A DNA stretch of 6,842 nucleotides from an uncultured Eubacteriales bacterium. Its GTDB lineage: Bacteria > Bacillota > Clostridia > Christensenellales > Christensenellaceae. The translations under genes were made by a program, and so were the position numbers. The stretch covers positions 1-6,842 of the forward strand of contig CAJJPW010000118.1 in the NCBI GenBank assembly GCA_905193725.1. The letters run 5' to 3'. Below the pieces are notes generated by a model. That model had not been told where the DNA came from, searched no databases, and saw nothing but the letters and a program-made list of their open reading frames with translations. Shown here piece by piece: positions 1 to 5,772 of the stretch. Each line of letters begins with the position of its first letter. Position 1 is the first letter of the stretch.

Positions 1-50
1 CTGAACTTCCCTGGGCGTATATCGGAGATTACAGCCTGCTAGAAGAATAA
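1..50 (+). CDS. C-terminal end of an unidentified protein (partial)
   Basis: From base 3 the + strand reads ELPWAYIGDYSLLEE and stops with TAA at 48-50. The composition looks like a genuine soluble-protein C-terminus, and the frame is open to the window edge. Support comes from context: a strong + strand intrinsic terminator lies 70 bases downstream and no other + strand gene could use it. Only 15 residues are visible and I do not recognise the family. The other two + frames hit stops within the first 45 bases. Confidence 0.5.
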   Translation, partial: ELPWAYIGDYSLLEE

Positions 51-120
51 AAAAAGCGCCTTAGTGCTTTGCAGTGTGAACTAAAAAAGCTCTTAAGGTA
101 CAAATAAGCGAATACGTAAA

Positions 121-162
121 GAGGTGATGCAGAGAAATAAATTCTTTGCTCGCCTCTTTTTT
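121..162 (+). terminator. Strong intrinsic terminator of the upstream gene
   Basis: GAGGTGA (121-127), a bulged T (128) and GCAGAGAA (129-136) pair with TTCTTTGC (142-149) and TCGCCTC (150-156) around the loop ATAAA. This gives 15 pairs with two G-T wobbles. Six T follow directly (157-162). The T run fixes the orientation as +, so it ends the transcript of the gene that stops at 50. On the - strand the stem has no T tract. Confidence 0.85.
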
Positions 163-180
163 ACTATGTAAACATGGATC

Positions 181-473
181 TGCACCACCGTTCAGCAGCC
201 AACCTGCTAACTTATCGGCGATGGTGTATTGATCTCGAGGATAGCGCTGTACCACTGCCTTGTGGAAGGCCTCTTCCGGGCCTTCATAGACATAAGCCGT
301 ATCAAAATAGGTAACCCCTGGGCCATAAATTGATCAGCCATTATGCAGACCCCCTCTATATCAAGGTTGCCGTTTGTTTCTGGCAGGCGCATCAGCCCAA
401 ATCCCAATGGTTTTGTTGTGGGAAATATGTTGTGATTCCTCTTTTTATATCTTTCCTTTCTTTTATTGCCCAA
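181..473 (-). pseudogene. Aldo/keto reductase remnant, frameshifted and truncated
   Basis: The - strand encodes the N-terminal quarter of an aldo/keto reductase in two frames. The first part has LGFGLMRLPE and DIEGVCIMADQFMAQG; the second has YFDTAYVYEGPEEAFHKAV and RYPRDQYTIADKLAGWLL. In the family these are continuous (G-F-T-Y-F-D-T-A), so one T has been lost from a TTT at about 313-314. The visible catalytic residues are the Asp and Tyr of DTAYVY and the Lys of ADK; the catalytic His and the rest of the barrel (about 200 residues or more) are absent. Homology fades at about 181-200, just before the terminator at 121-162. The Met at 473 is a poor start because the next residues are a basic, AT-rich stretch. 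A better site is AGAGGA followed by ATA (428-426), where the ancestral start may have been ATG. Loss of function is nearly certain. Confidence 0.85.
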
Positions 474-570
474 AAGACAAAAGAGATGAGAAAGCGCAGG
501 ATCATCTGCTGATGAAAAAATCGCCTGTGCCTATCCTGTCTTTTCTATTTTAATTGATTTTTAATACACG

Positions 571-632
571 CTCTTATTGTACTACGGACTCTTTCTATTA
601 TAGTAGAGGACCGTAGTGGATAGGGGAAAAGA
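571..632. repeat. Long interrupted inverted repeat
   Basis: Nested arms are CTCTT (571-575) with AAGAG (628-632), ACTACGG (581-587) with CCGTAGT (611-617), CTCT (589-592) with AGAG (605-608), and CTA (595-597) with TAG (601-603). The middle 7-base arms are perfect. A promoter-like pair TTGTAC (577-582) and TATAGT (599-604), 16 bases apart, overlaps the + strand of the dyad, so it may be a regulator site on a weak promoter. It could also be a cruciform or the relic of a small element. Confidence 0.5.
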
Positions 633-664
633 GCAACTTTTTCAACGAATGATCTAAATTAATT

Positions 665-754
665 GGCAAAATACTAAATAATTTTATAAAATAGTTGGGC
701 AAAAATACTAAAAAAATTTAAAAAAGTTGTTGACAATACTGAATTTATTTAGTA
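665..754. promoter_or_regulatory. Array of three ATACTAAA-like boxes
   Basis: Three similar segments follow one another: GGCAAAATACTAAA (665-678), GGCAAAAATACTAAA (698-712) and ACAATACTGAA (733-743). Their ACT cores start at 673, 707 and 738, that is 34 and 31 bases apart, close to three DNA turns. The third lies in the spacer of the operon promoter and forms half of a dyad. Related single boxes occur in the leader (AACTAAA 819-825, TACTAAA 839-845). The spacing suggests operators for one regulator; the AT-richness of the region makes chance similarity a real alternative. Confidence 0.45.
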
Positions 755-758
755 ATAT
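730..758 (+). promoter_or_regulatory. Main sigma-A type operon promoter
   Basis: A perfect -35 box TTGACA (730-735) is followed after 17 bases by TAATAT (753-758), which matches the -10 consensus at four of six positions. Transcription would start near 765, leaving a leader of about 160 bases before the ATPase start codon. A 16-base dyad, ACTGAAT-TT-ATTTAGT (738-753), fills the spacer with one G-T mismatch between its arms. A protein bound there would block RNA polymerase, so repression is the likely mode. Confidence 0.75.
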
Positions 759-821
759 AGGATTATAAGAGATGAATTAATTTAAAAACCCCCAAAAAAA
801 CTTGAAATAAATAAAGATAAC

Positions 822-856
822 TAAACTATTTAAAGTATTACTAAACGTATAGTTTA
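822..856. repeat. Inverted repeat in the operon leader
   Basis: TAAACTAT (822-829) and ATAGTTTA (849-856) are perfect 8-base inverted arms with 19 bases between them. The right arm overlaps the start of a 12-base motif, TTTATAAAATAG (853-864), that also occurs at 683-694. The gap contains another TACTAAA box (839-845). It may be a downstream operator or a weak RNA hairpin; the AT-only stem argues against strong RNA folding. Confidence 0.45.
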
Positions 857-926
857 TAAAATAGCCAGTAATTCCGGGACGCAGAATTTTATTTGAAAAA
901 CATTAATAAAGAGGAGAGATAAGAAT

Positions 927-2450
927 ATGTCACAAACGGTACTCGAACTTCGACATATTACGAAAATATTTCCGGGAATTAAGGCACTGGATGACGTGCA
1001 CTTTGAACTGAAAAAAGGCGAAGTTCACGCGCTGTTAGGAGAAAATGGCGCGGGGAAATCCACCTTGATTAAAGTGATTACCGGCGTCCATCAGCCAGAG
1101 CAGGGAGAGATTTTTGTAAATGGGGAAAAGCGGGAGATTGCTGATCCGCTCATCGCAAGAGAGCTGGGCATTGCGGCCATCTATCAACACGCCACTGCCT
1201 ACCAACATCTGACGGTGGCGGAAAACATCTTCATCGGCCACGAGTTTATCAAAAAGCACACCAAATGGATCAGTTGGAAGCAGATCAACCAAAGTGCCAA
1301 AGAGCTTTTGCAGCGTTTGGGCAGCGATATCGACCCGCAAACGCCTATGGAAAGCCTTTCGGTGGCAAAGCAACAGCTGGTGGAGATCGCCAAAGCCCTT
1401 TCCTACAACGCGGAAATACTCATCATGGATGAACCTACCGCAGCGCTATCAGAGGGAGAAAGTGAAGAGCTCTATCAGATCACGGAAAATCTCAAGGCAA
1501 AGGGTACTTCCATCATCTTCATCTCTCACCGATTCGAAGATGTAGAGCGCCTTGCAGATCGTATCACTGTATTCCGAGACAGCAAATACATTGGCACTTG
1601 GGAAAAAGGAGAGCTCACCAATGAACAGCTGATGAAGCACATGGTGGGCAGGGAAATCAACCAACTATTCCCCAAAAAGCAAGTCAAAATTGGAAAAGAA
1701 CTGCTTAAAGTGGAAGGACTCAGCCGCATTGGATTTTTTAAGGACATTTCCTTCACGCTCCACGCGGGAGAAATTTTGGGCCTTACGGGTCTGGTAGGTG
1801 CAGGGCGAACCGAGGTGGCCCAGTGCATTTACGGGGTGGAAAAGCTAGATGCTGGTACAGTTTATATGGAGGGGAAACCCATTAAAAATAAAAACACCCA
1901 GCAGGGCCTGCGCAACGGGATTGGCTATCTGCCCGAAGATAGGCAGATAGAAGGCCTGCTATTGCCCTGGAGCATCGCGGATAACATCACGCTGGCCTCC
2001 CTTTCCAAATTCCAAAAAAGAGGTTTGATTCAGAGAAAAAAACTGCTAAACAGCGCCAAGCAGACGGCGGAAAGGCTGGAAGTAAAGGCGGTAAGTGTTC
2101 TCGATGCGGCGGATTCGCTATCAGGCGGGAACCAGCAAAAGGTAGTAGTAGGTAAGGTGTTGGAAAGCGAGGCAAAGATTATCATATTAGACGAACCCAC
2201 AAAAGGGGTAGACGTTGGCTCCAAGGCCTCTATGTACGAGATCATGAGTGAACTGGCTAGCCAAGGATACGGCATTTTAATGATATCCTCCGAGATGCCG
2301 GAGATTCTGGGCATGTGTGACCGGATTATGGTCATGCGAGAAGGACGCATATCCGCAGTGCTAGATCGCAAAGAGGCCAATCAGGAGCTGATACTCAAAT
2401 TTGCCTTGCCTTTGGAAAATGCCAAAAAGAAAGAGGGGGCAGTGGGATGA
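927..2450 (+). CDS. Sugar ABC importer ATPase, fused double domain (RbsA/LsrA/RhaT class)
   Basis: This 507-residue protein is the cytoplasmic ATPase of a CUT2-type sugar importer, with two nucleotide-binding domains in one chain. Domain 1 has Walker A GENGAGKST (38-46), Q-loop Gln87, a variant signature LSVAKQQ (144-150), Walker B ILIMDEP (164-170) and switch His201. Domain 2 has the degenerate Walker A GLVGAGRTE (288-296, Arg294 where Lys is expected), a normal signature LSGGNQQ (398-404), Walker B IIILDEP (418-424) and Ser455 at the switch-His position. This asymmetry is normal in the family, where mainly one site hydrolyses ATP. The length is typical. The ATG at 927 has GAGGAG (911-916) ten bases upstream. 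The gene is first in the operon behind the promoter at 730-758, and its stop overlaps the permease start. The class is certain; the sugar cannot be read from this protein. Confidence 0.95.
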   Translation: MSQTVLELRHITKIFPGIKALDDVHFELKKGEVHALLGENGAGKSTLIKVITGVHQPEQGEIFVNGEKREIADPLIARELGIAAIYQHATAYQHLTVAENIFIGHEFIKKHTKWISWKQINQSAKELLQRLGSDIDPQTPMESLSVAKQQLVEIAKALSYNAEILIMDEPTAALSEGESEELYQITENLKAKGTSIIFISHRFEDVERLADRITVFRDSKYIGTWEKGELTNEQLMKHMVGREINQLFPKKQVKIGKELLKVEGLSRIGFFKDISFTLHAGEILGLTGLVGAGRTEVAQCIYGVEKLDAGTVYMEGKPIKNKNTQQGLRNGIGYLPEDRQIEGLLLPWSIADNITLASLSKFQKRGLIQRKKLLNSAKQTAERLEVKAVSVLDAADSLSGGNQQKVVVGKVLESEAKIIILDEPTKGVDVGSKASMYEIMSELASQGYGILMISSEMPEILGMCDRIMVMREGRISAVLDRKEANQELILKFALPLENAKKKEGAVG

Positions 2451-3439
2451 AGGAAAAGACCAGTAAAAGAAAGTTTTCATTTGGCCGCGAGATAAGCTTG
2501 CTCGCATTTATCGTAGTTTTGAGCTTAATCGTCGGCTTGAGAAACAGGGAGTTTTTGACGCTGAGCAATTTTAACGATATCTTTAACGACACCGCCATCT
2601 TGGCCATCTGCTCTATCGGCATGATGCTGGTGATTTTGACAGGGGGAATCGACCTATCTGTGGGCTCTACACTAGGTCTAAGCGGCATGGTATGTGCTCT
2701 GGCAGTCAGGGATAACCCTGGGCTTCCCCTGGTGGTAATTGTCCTCATCGGCATTGCTGTAGGACTGGCCGTGGGAGCGATTAACGGTCTGCTGGTTTCT
2801 AAATGTCGAGTGCTGCCCATTATGGCTACCTTGGGGATGATGAACATCGGTAGAGCGCTGATCTATTTTGTAAGCGGCGGCAAGTGGGTCAATACCTATG
2901 AACTTACAGAGGAATTTATCTCCTTTTCTAGCGACACCATACTGGGGATCTCCACGCTAATTTTATCGGCAGCAATCATCTATGTGATCTTCTATATCTT
3001 CACCAACTATGTGAGAACGGGCAGAAAGATATACGCCATCGGCTCAAATGTACAGACGGCAAAAGTGAGCGGCATCAAAGTGGCATGGGTTACCTTTTTG
3101 GTGTATCTGCTGCTAGGCGGCCTGGCAGGATTTGGCGGCATGCTGTGGACTTCTAGATACGCCTTTGCCTCTTTTGAGACGGGCACTGGATTTGAAATGT
3201 CGGTCATTGCAGCATGTGTACTAGGAGGAGTATCCATCACGGGAGGCAGCGGAAAGATCTTTGGGGTGCTCATGGGAGCACTGCTCATCGGAGTAATCAA
3301 CAGCGCACTGCCTATGATACAGGTATCCTCCTTTGTGAAAGACACCATTGAAGGGGCGATCATTCTAGTGGCTATCGTCGTCAATGCGCTGATGATGCGG
3401 CGCTCTAGAAGAGCAGCACTGCAAAAGCGGGAAATTTAA
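2447..3439 (+). CDS. Sugar ABC importer permease 1 (BPD_transp_2 family)
   Basis: A 330-residue membrane protein of the ribose/AI-2/rhamnose permease family. Hydrophobic segments lie at about 17-31, 50-66, 94-117, 121-141, 168-187, 212-233, 274-290 and 301-317. The family motif GGIDLSVGS (66-74) is present, and the ATPase-coupling loop appears as FEMSVIAACVLGGVSITGG (249-267). The C-terminus is basic, as expected on the cytoplasmic side. The start overlaps the ATPase stop as ATGA, which indicates translational coupling. The reading frame is complete and family-like throughout. In two-permease systems such as LsrCD this protein would pair with the product of the next gene; since that gene is broken, it may act alone or not at all. 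It also shows, by comparison, which residues permease 2 has lost (after AIGSN, 196-200). Confidence 0.93.
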   Translation: MKEKTSKRKFSFGREISLLAFIVVLSLIVGLRNREFLTLSNFNDIFNDTAILAICSIGMMLVILTGGIDLSVGSTLGLSGMVCALAVRDNPGLPLVVIVLIGIAVGLAVGAINGLLVSKCRVLPIMATLGMMNIGRALIYFVSGGKWVNTYELTEEFISFSSDTILGISTLILSAAIIYVIFYIFTNYVRTGRKIYAIGSNVQTAKVSGIKVAWVTFLVYLLLGGLAGFGGMLWTSRYAFASFETGTGFEMSVIAACVLGGVSITGGSGKIFGVLMGALLIGVINSALPMIQVSSFVKDTIEGAIILVAIVVNALMMRRSRRAALQKREI

Positions 3440-3456
3440 CGGGCAGAGAGGAAGAT

Positions 3457-3471
3457 GAGGTGATCTAAGTG
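3457..3471 (+). promoter_or_regulatory. Ribosome site fixing a GTG start for permease 2
   Basis: GAGGTGAT (3457-3464) precedes GTG at 3469-3471 by a normal distance (8 bases from the GAGG core). No ATG lies closer to this site in the permease frame, and the encoded MNKTRELQ reads like a typical cytoplasmic N-terminus. The start of the broken permease gene therefore looks intact. Confidence 0.7.
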
Positions 3472-4507
3472 AATAAAACACGTGAACTACAACTTTCTAA
3501 CAATAGGCCATGGTATACCAAACTGTTTCGCTGGGAAACACTGCTTGCCATCATTCTCGTGCTGGTGTGCCTGGGCCTGAAGATTATGGAGCCGGATATG
3601 GTATCCTTTGGAATGCTCATAGACAATTCCATGTCGTTTATCGACAAAGGCGTGATTGTGCTGTCTATGATGCTGATATTGGTCTTGGGAGAGATCGACA
3701 TTTCGGTAGGTTCTACGGCGTGTCTGAGCGCGGTTTGCATGGCGGAACTCTTTAATAGTGGAGTACCATTTGAAGTAGCCATGGTGCTGGCACTGGTGAT
3801 TGGGCTGATCTGCGGATTTATCAATGGATTTATCATCACGTTCTTCAAGGAACTGGCGCCGATGATTGTGACACTGGCTACCATGACCATCTACCGGGGC
3901 ATTGCATATATCATCTTGGGAGACCAGGCCTCTGGCGGATTCCCCGCATGGTTTTCCAATCTGGGTTGGGGGTACATAGCACCTGGACTGCCCATCCCCA
4001 TCAATTTGACCATCTTTTTGGTACTGGCGGTGATCTTCTACATCGTCATCCACCACACAGCGCTGGGCAAGCGGATTTTTGCCATCGGTAGCCAGTGAAT
4101 ACAACGGAATCAACGTAAGACGCATTAAATTGGGGCTATATACCCTAAACGGTTTGATGTCTGCACTGGGAGGAATTTTCCTGCTGGGAAGGTTGGCCAG
4201 TGCGAGGCCGAATATCGCGCAAGGCTATGAGCTGGATATCATCGCCATCTGTGTACTAGGGGGTATAAGCACAGCTGGCGGCAAGGGAAGCGTCATCGGG
4301 GCGGTGCTCTCGGTATTCCTTATGGGATATTTGCGGTACGGCATGAACATCATCAATGTACCTGGGCAGATCATGCCCATGGTCATCGGCCTGTTGCTGA
4401 TTATCGTGCTGGTCATCCCAAACTTGGTGGAGGATGCGCGTACCAAGCAGAAACTAAAGCGACAAAAGCAAAAGATACAACATAAACAGGCAGAGGAGGT
4501 GAGCTAA
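3469..4507 (+). pseudogene. Sugar ABC importer permease 2, broken by an internal deletion
   Basis: Two adjacent frames together make one permease of about 350 residues. Frame A (3469-4098, 209 residues) carries the N-terminal helices and the family motif GEIDISVGS, then runs GKRIFAIGSQ and stops at TGA (4096-4098). Frame B continues as SEYNGINVRRIKLGLYTLNG, holds the coupling loop YELDIIAICVLGGISTAGG and the last helices, and ends at TAA 4505-4507. In permease 1 seven residues lie between AIGS and SGI. Here only ten bases remain between AIGS and NGI instead of 21, so 11 bases are missing. Frame A alone lacks the coupling loop and could not engage the ATPase. Frame B has no convincing start: its first candidate is a TTG at 4079 without a ribosome site. 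No decay is visible elsewhere, so the event looks recent. A sequencing or assembly fault is possible but would be unusual at this size. Confidence 0.88.
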
Positions 4508-4531
4508 GCCAAAACGGGGGTCATCTAGACG

Positions 4532-4575
4532 ACATAAAAAAGGGGTTTTTTATGTACCATAGAAGCACTGCTTCT
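4532..4575 (+). other. Two stem-loops before the binding-protein gene
   Basis: ACATAAAAAA (4532-4541) pairs perfectly with TTTTTTATGT (4546-4555) around GGGG. AGAAGC (4561-4566) pairs perfectly with GCTTCT (4570-4575) around ACT. They fill the 100-base gap between the permease and binding-protein genes and end 18 bases before the AAAGGAG site. Neither is a standard terminator: the first has an A/T-only stem and the second is followed by TTTAAAAAAA. Such structures may protect or process the mRNA so that the binding protein is made in excess, which is an inference. Confidence 0.5.
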
Positions 4576-4607
4576 TTAAAAAAATAAAAATAAAAGGAGA
4601 AAGAAAC

Positions 4608-5696
4608 ATGAAAAAAGCGATCACATTGTTACTAGCCGTACTGATGGTAGTCGGCGTACTAGCTGGCTGTGGCCAGGCTCCAGCAGAGGAGTCAGGTGGG
4701 GAATCCCCCTCTACTTCAGAACAGTCCTCTGAGCAGCCCTCTAGCGAAGAACCATCAACCGAAGGATTGAAAGTAGGCGTTGTCATCAAAATCGCTGGCA
4801 ACCCATTTTATACGGCGACAGACATTGGATTTGCCGAAGCGGGAGAAGAACTGGGTGTGGAATTCATCACCAACGGCCCTTCTGAAGCTACGGTAGAGGA
4901 GCAGATCGAGATCATCGAGGGATTTATCAACCAAAAGGTAGACGCCATTGCCATTGCGACAAATGACCTCAATGCAGTGGTACCAGCGCTGCAAAAAGCC
5001 CAAAATGCTGGCATTAAAGTCATCTCTTGGGACTCTGCAGTCAGCCCAGAGGGACGGAGCGTACATGTGAACCAGGCTTCCGCAACGGATATTGGAGCCA
5101 GTGAAATTCAGGGCATTGCCGAAACCATTGGATATGAGGGTCAAATCGCAATCGTCTCTGCCGGTGCTACCATGGTGAATCAAAATGCATGGATTGACGC
5201 CATGAAAGTGGAATTGGAAAAGCCAGAGTACGAAAATATGGAATTGGTAGATATTGTTTATGGAGACGATGAAACACAAAAATCCTACAACGAAGCCATT
5301 GGACTACTCAAGACCTACCCAGACCTGAAAGCGCTCATCTCCCCAACAACAGTGGGATGTGCAGCAGTGAGTAAAGCGGTGGAAGACCAGGGACTGACCG
5401 GTAAAGTATACGTAACAGGCGTAGGCCTGCCCAGCTTACAGGCAGAGTACATTGAAAGCGGCATCAACGATACCGTATACATCTGGAATCCCATTGATCT
5501 AGGGTACCTGAGCGCTTATACCACTTACGCCCTGTTACAGGGAGATATCACTGGCGCAGTAGGAGAGACATTCTCCGCTGGGCGTCTGGGCGAGTTCGAA
5601 ATCACAGACGATGGTGCTGGTGGCACAGAAGTTATTCTTGGACCTCCGCTGGAACTGAGCAAAGACAACATCGACGAGTACAAAGACATATTCTAA
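4608..5696 (+). CDS. Sugar-binding lipoprotein of the importer (RhaS/LsrB-like)
   Basis: A 362-residue extracellular binding protein of the periplasmic-binding type I fold. Residues 1-20 form a lipoprotein signal with lipobox LAGC, so Cys21 would be lipidated and anchor it to the membrane. Residues 22-53 are a Ser/Glu/Pro-rich linker, and the binding domain starts at LKVGVVIKIAGNPFY. The stretches SWDSAVSPEGR (140-150) and YIWNPIDLGY (291-300) are typical of the rhamnose/AI-2 group. Matching recalled Salmonella LsrB AI-2 contacts (Lys35, Asp116, Asp166, Gln167, Pro220, Ala222) gives Lys61, Asp142, Asn191, Gln192, Pro246 and Thr248, so two of six differ. The likely ligand is therefore a sugar or sugar-like molecule, identity unknown. 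AAAGGAG (4593-4599) stands 8 bases before the ATG, a strong site that fits high expression. The frame is intact although permease 2 is not. Confidence 0.92.
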   Translation: MKKAITLLLAVLMVVGVLAGCGQAPAEESGGESPSTSEQSSEQPSSEEPSTEGLKVGVVIKIAGNPFYTATDIGFAEAGEELGVEFITNGPSEATVEEQIEIIEGFINQKVDAIAIATNDLNAVVPALQKAQNAGIKVISWDSAVSPEGRSVHVNQASATDIGASEIQGIAETIGYEGQIAIVSAGATMVNQNAWIDAMKVELEKPEYENMELVDIVYGDDETQKSYNEAIGLLKTYPDLKALISPTTVGCAAVSKAVEDQGLTGKVYVTGVGLPSLQAEYIESGINDTVYIWNPIDLGYLSAYTTYALLQGDITGAVGETFSAGRLGEFEITDDGAGGTEVILGPPLELSKDNIDEYKDIF

Positions 5697-5704
5697 CAGA
5701 CACA

Positions 5705-5733
5705 CTGGGCCTTTCTGAGATAGAGAGGCCCAG
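5705..5733 (+). other. Strong stem-loop after the binding-protein gene
   Basis: CTGGGCCTTTCT (5705-5716) pairs with AGAGAGGCCCAG (5722-5733), 12 pairs with one T-G wobble, around GAGAT. It starts 8 bases after the stop codon of the binding protein. GAAAACC follows rather than a T run, so it is not a standard intrinsic terminator on either strand. The likely role is to protect the 3' end of the upstream message or reduce read-through into the cupin gene. Confidence 0.65.
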
Positions 5734-5772
5734 GAAAACCAACTAATTTTCGACCAGAAGGGAATGCTAGTT

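Larger units (their letters stand above)
474..926. other. AT-rich intergenic control region
   Basis: No gene is supported in this 450-base stretch; reading frames are short and lack protein-like composition. It holds a long inverted repeat (571-632), three spaced ATACTAAA-like boxes (671-743), the main operon promoter (730-758), a leader of about 160 bases with an inverted repeat (822-856), a 12-base direct repeat (683-694 and 853-864), and the ribosome site of the ATPase gene. From about 640 to 860 the base composition is extremely AT-rich compared with the genes. Possible weak pairing near 493-532 (GCGCAGG with CCTGTGC) has no T tract, so I do not call it a terminator. Confidence 0.7.

Noticed and set aside
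52..75. Hairpin AGCAC/GCGCT on the - strand followed by T as a terminator for the reductase
   Set aside because: The stem is only about five pairs with a mismatch, too weak to support.
330..512. 60-residue + strand reading frame
   Set aside because: It lies opposite the aldo/keto reductase remnant, has no ribosome site and its sequence is explained as antisense of that remnant.
765..926. Riboswitch or attenuator in the 160-base operon leader
   Set aside because: No terminator hairpin with a T run, no leader peptide and no riboswitch core that I recognise. The only hairpins are AT-rich, or short such as AATTC/GAATT at 870-888.
1035..1828. Several - strand frames of 64-112 residues opposite the ATPase gene
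   Set aside because: They mirror a clearly coding frame with all ATPase motifs, have no recognisable domain and lack ribosome sites.
3487..4125. 212-residue - strand frame opposite permease 2
   Set aside because: It is rich in His, Gln and Asp, typical of antisense of a hydrophobic membrane protein, with no domain I recognise. Its length is a by-product of the coding bias on the + strand.
4079..4507. Second half of permease 2 as a separate gene or as a programmed +1 frameshift product
   Set aside because: There is no ribosome site before the TTG at 4079 and no ATG start. The family is normally continuous here, and a +1 shift would still leave several residues missing, so a deletion explains the data better.
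927..5696. Naming the operon lsrACDB (AI-2 uptake)
   Set aside because: The gene order fits many sugar importers, two of six recalled AI-2 contacts differ, and no lsrF, lsrG or lsrK-like gene is visible.
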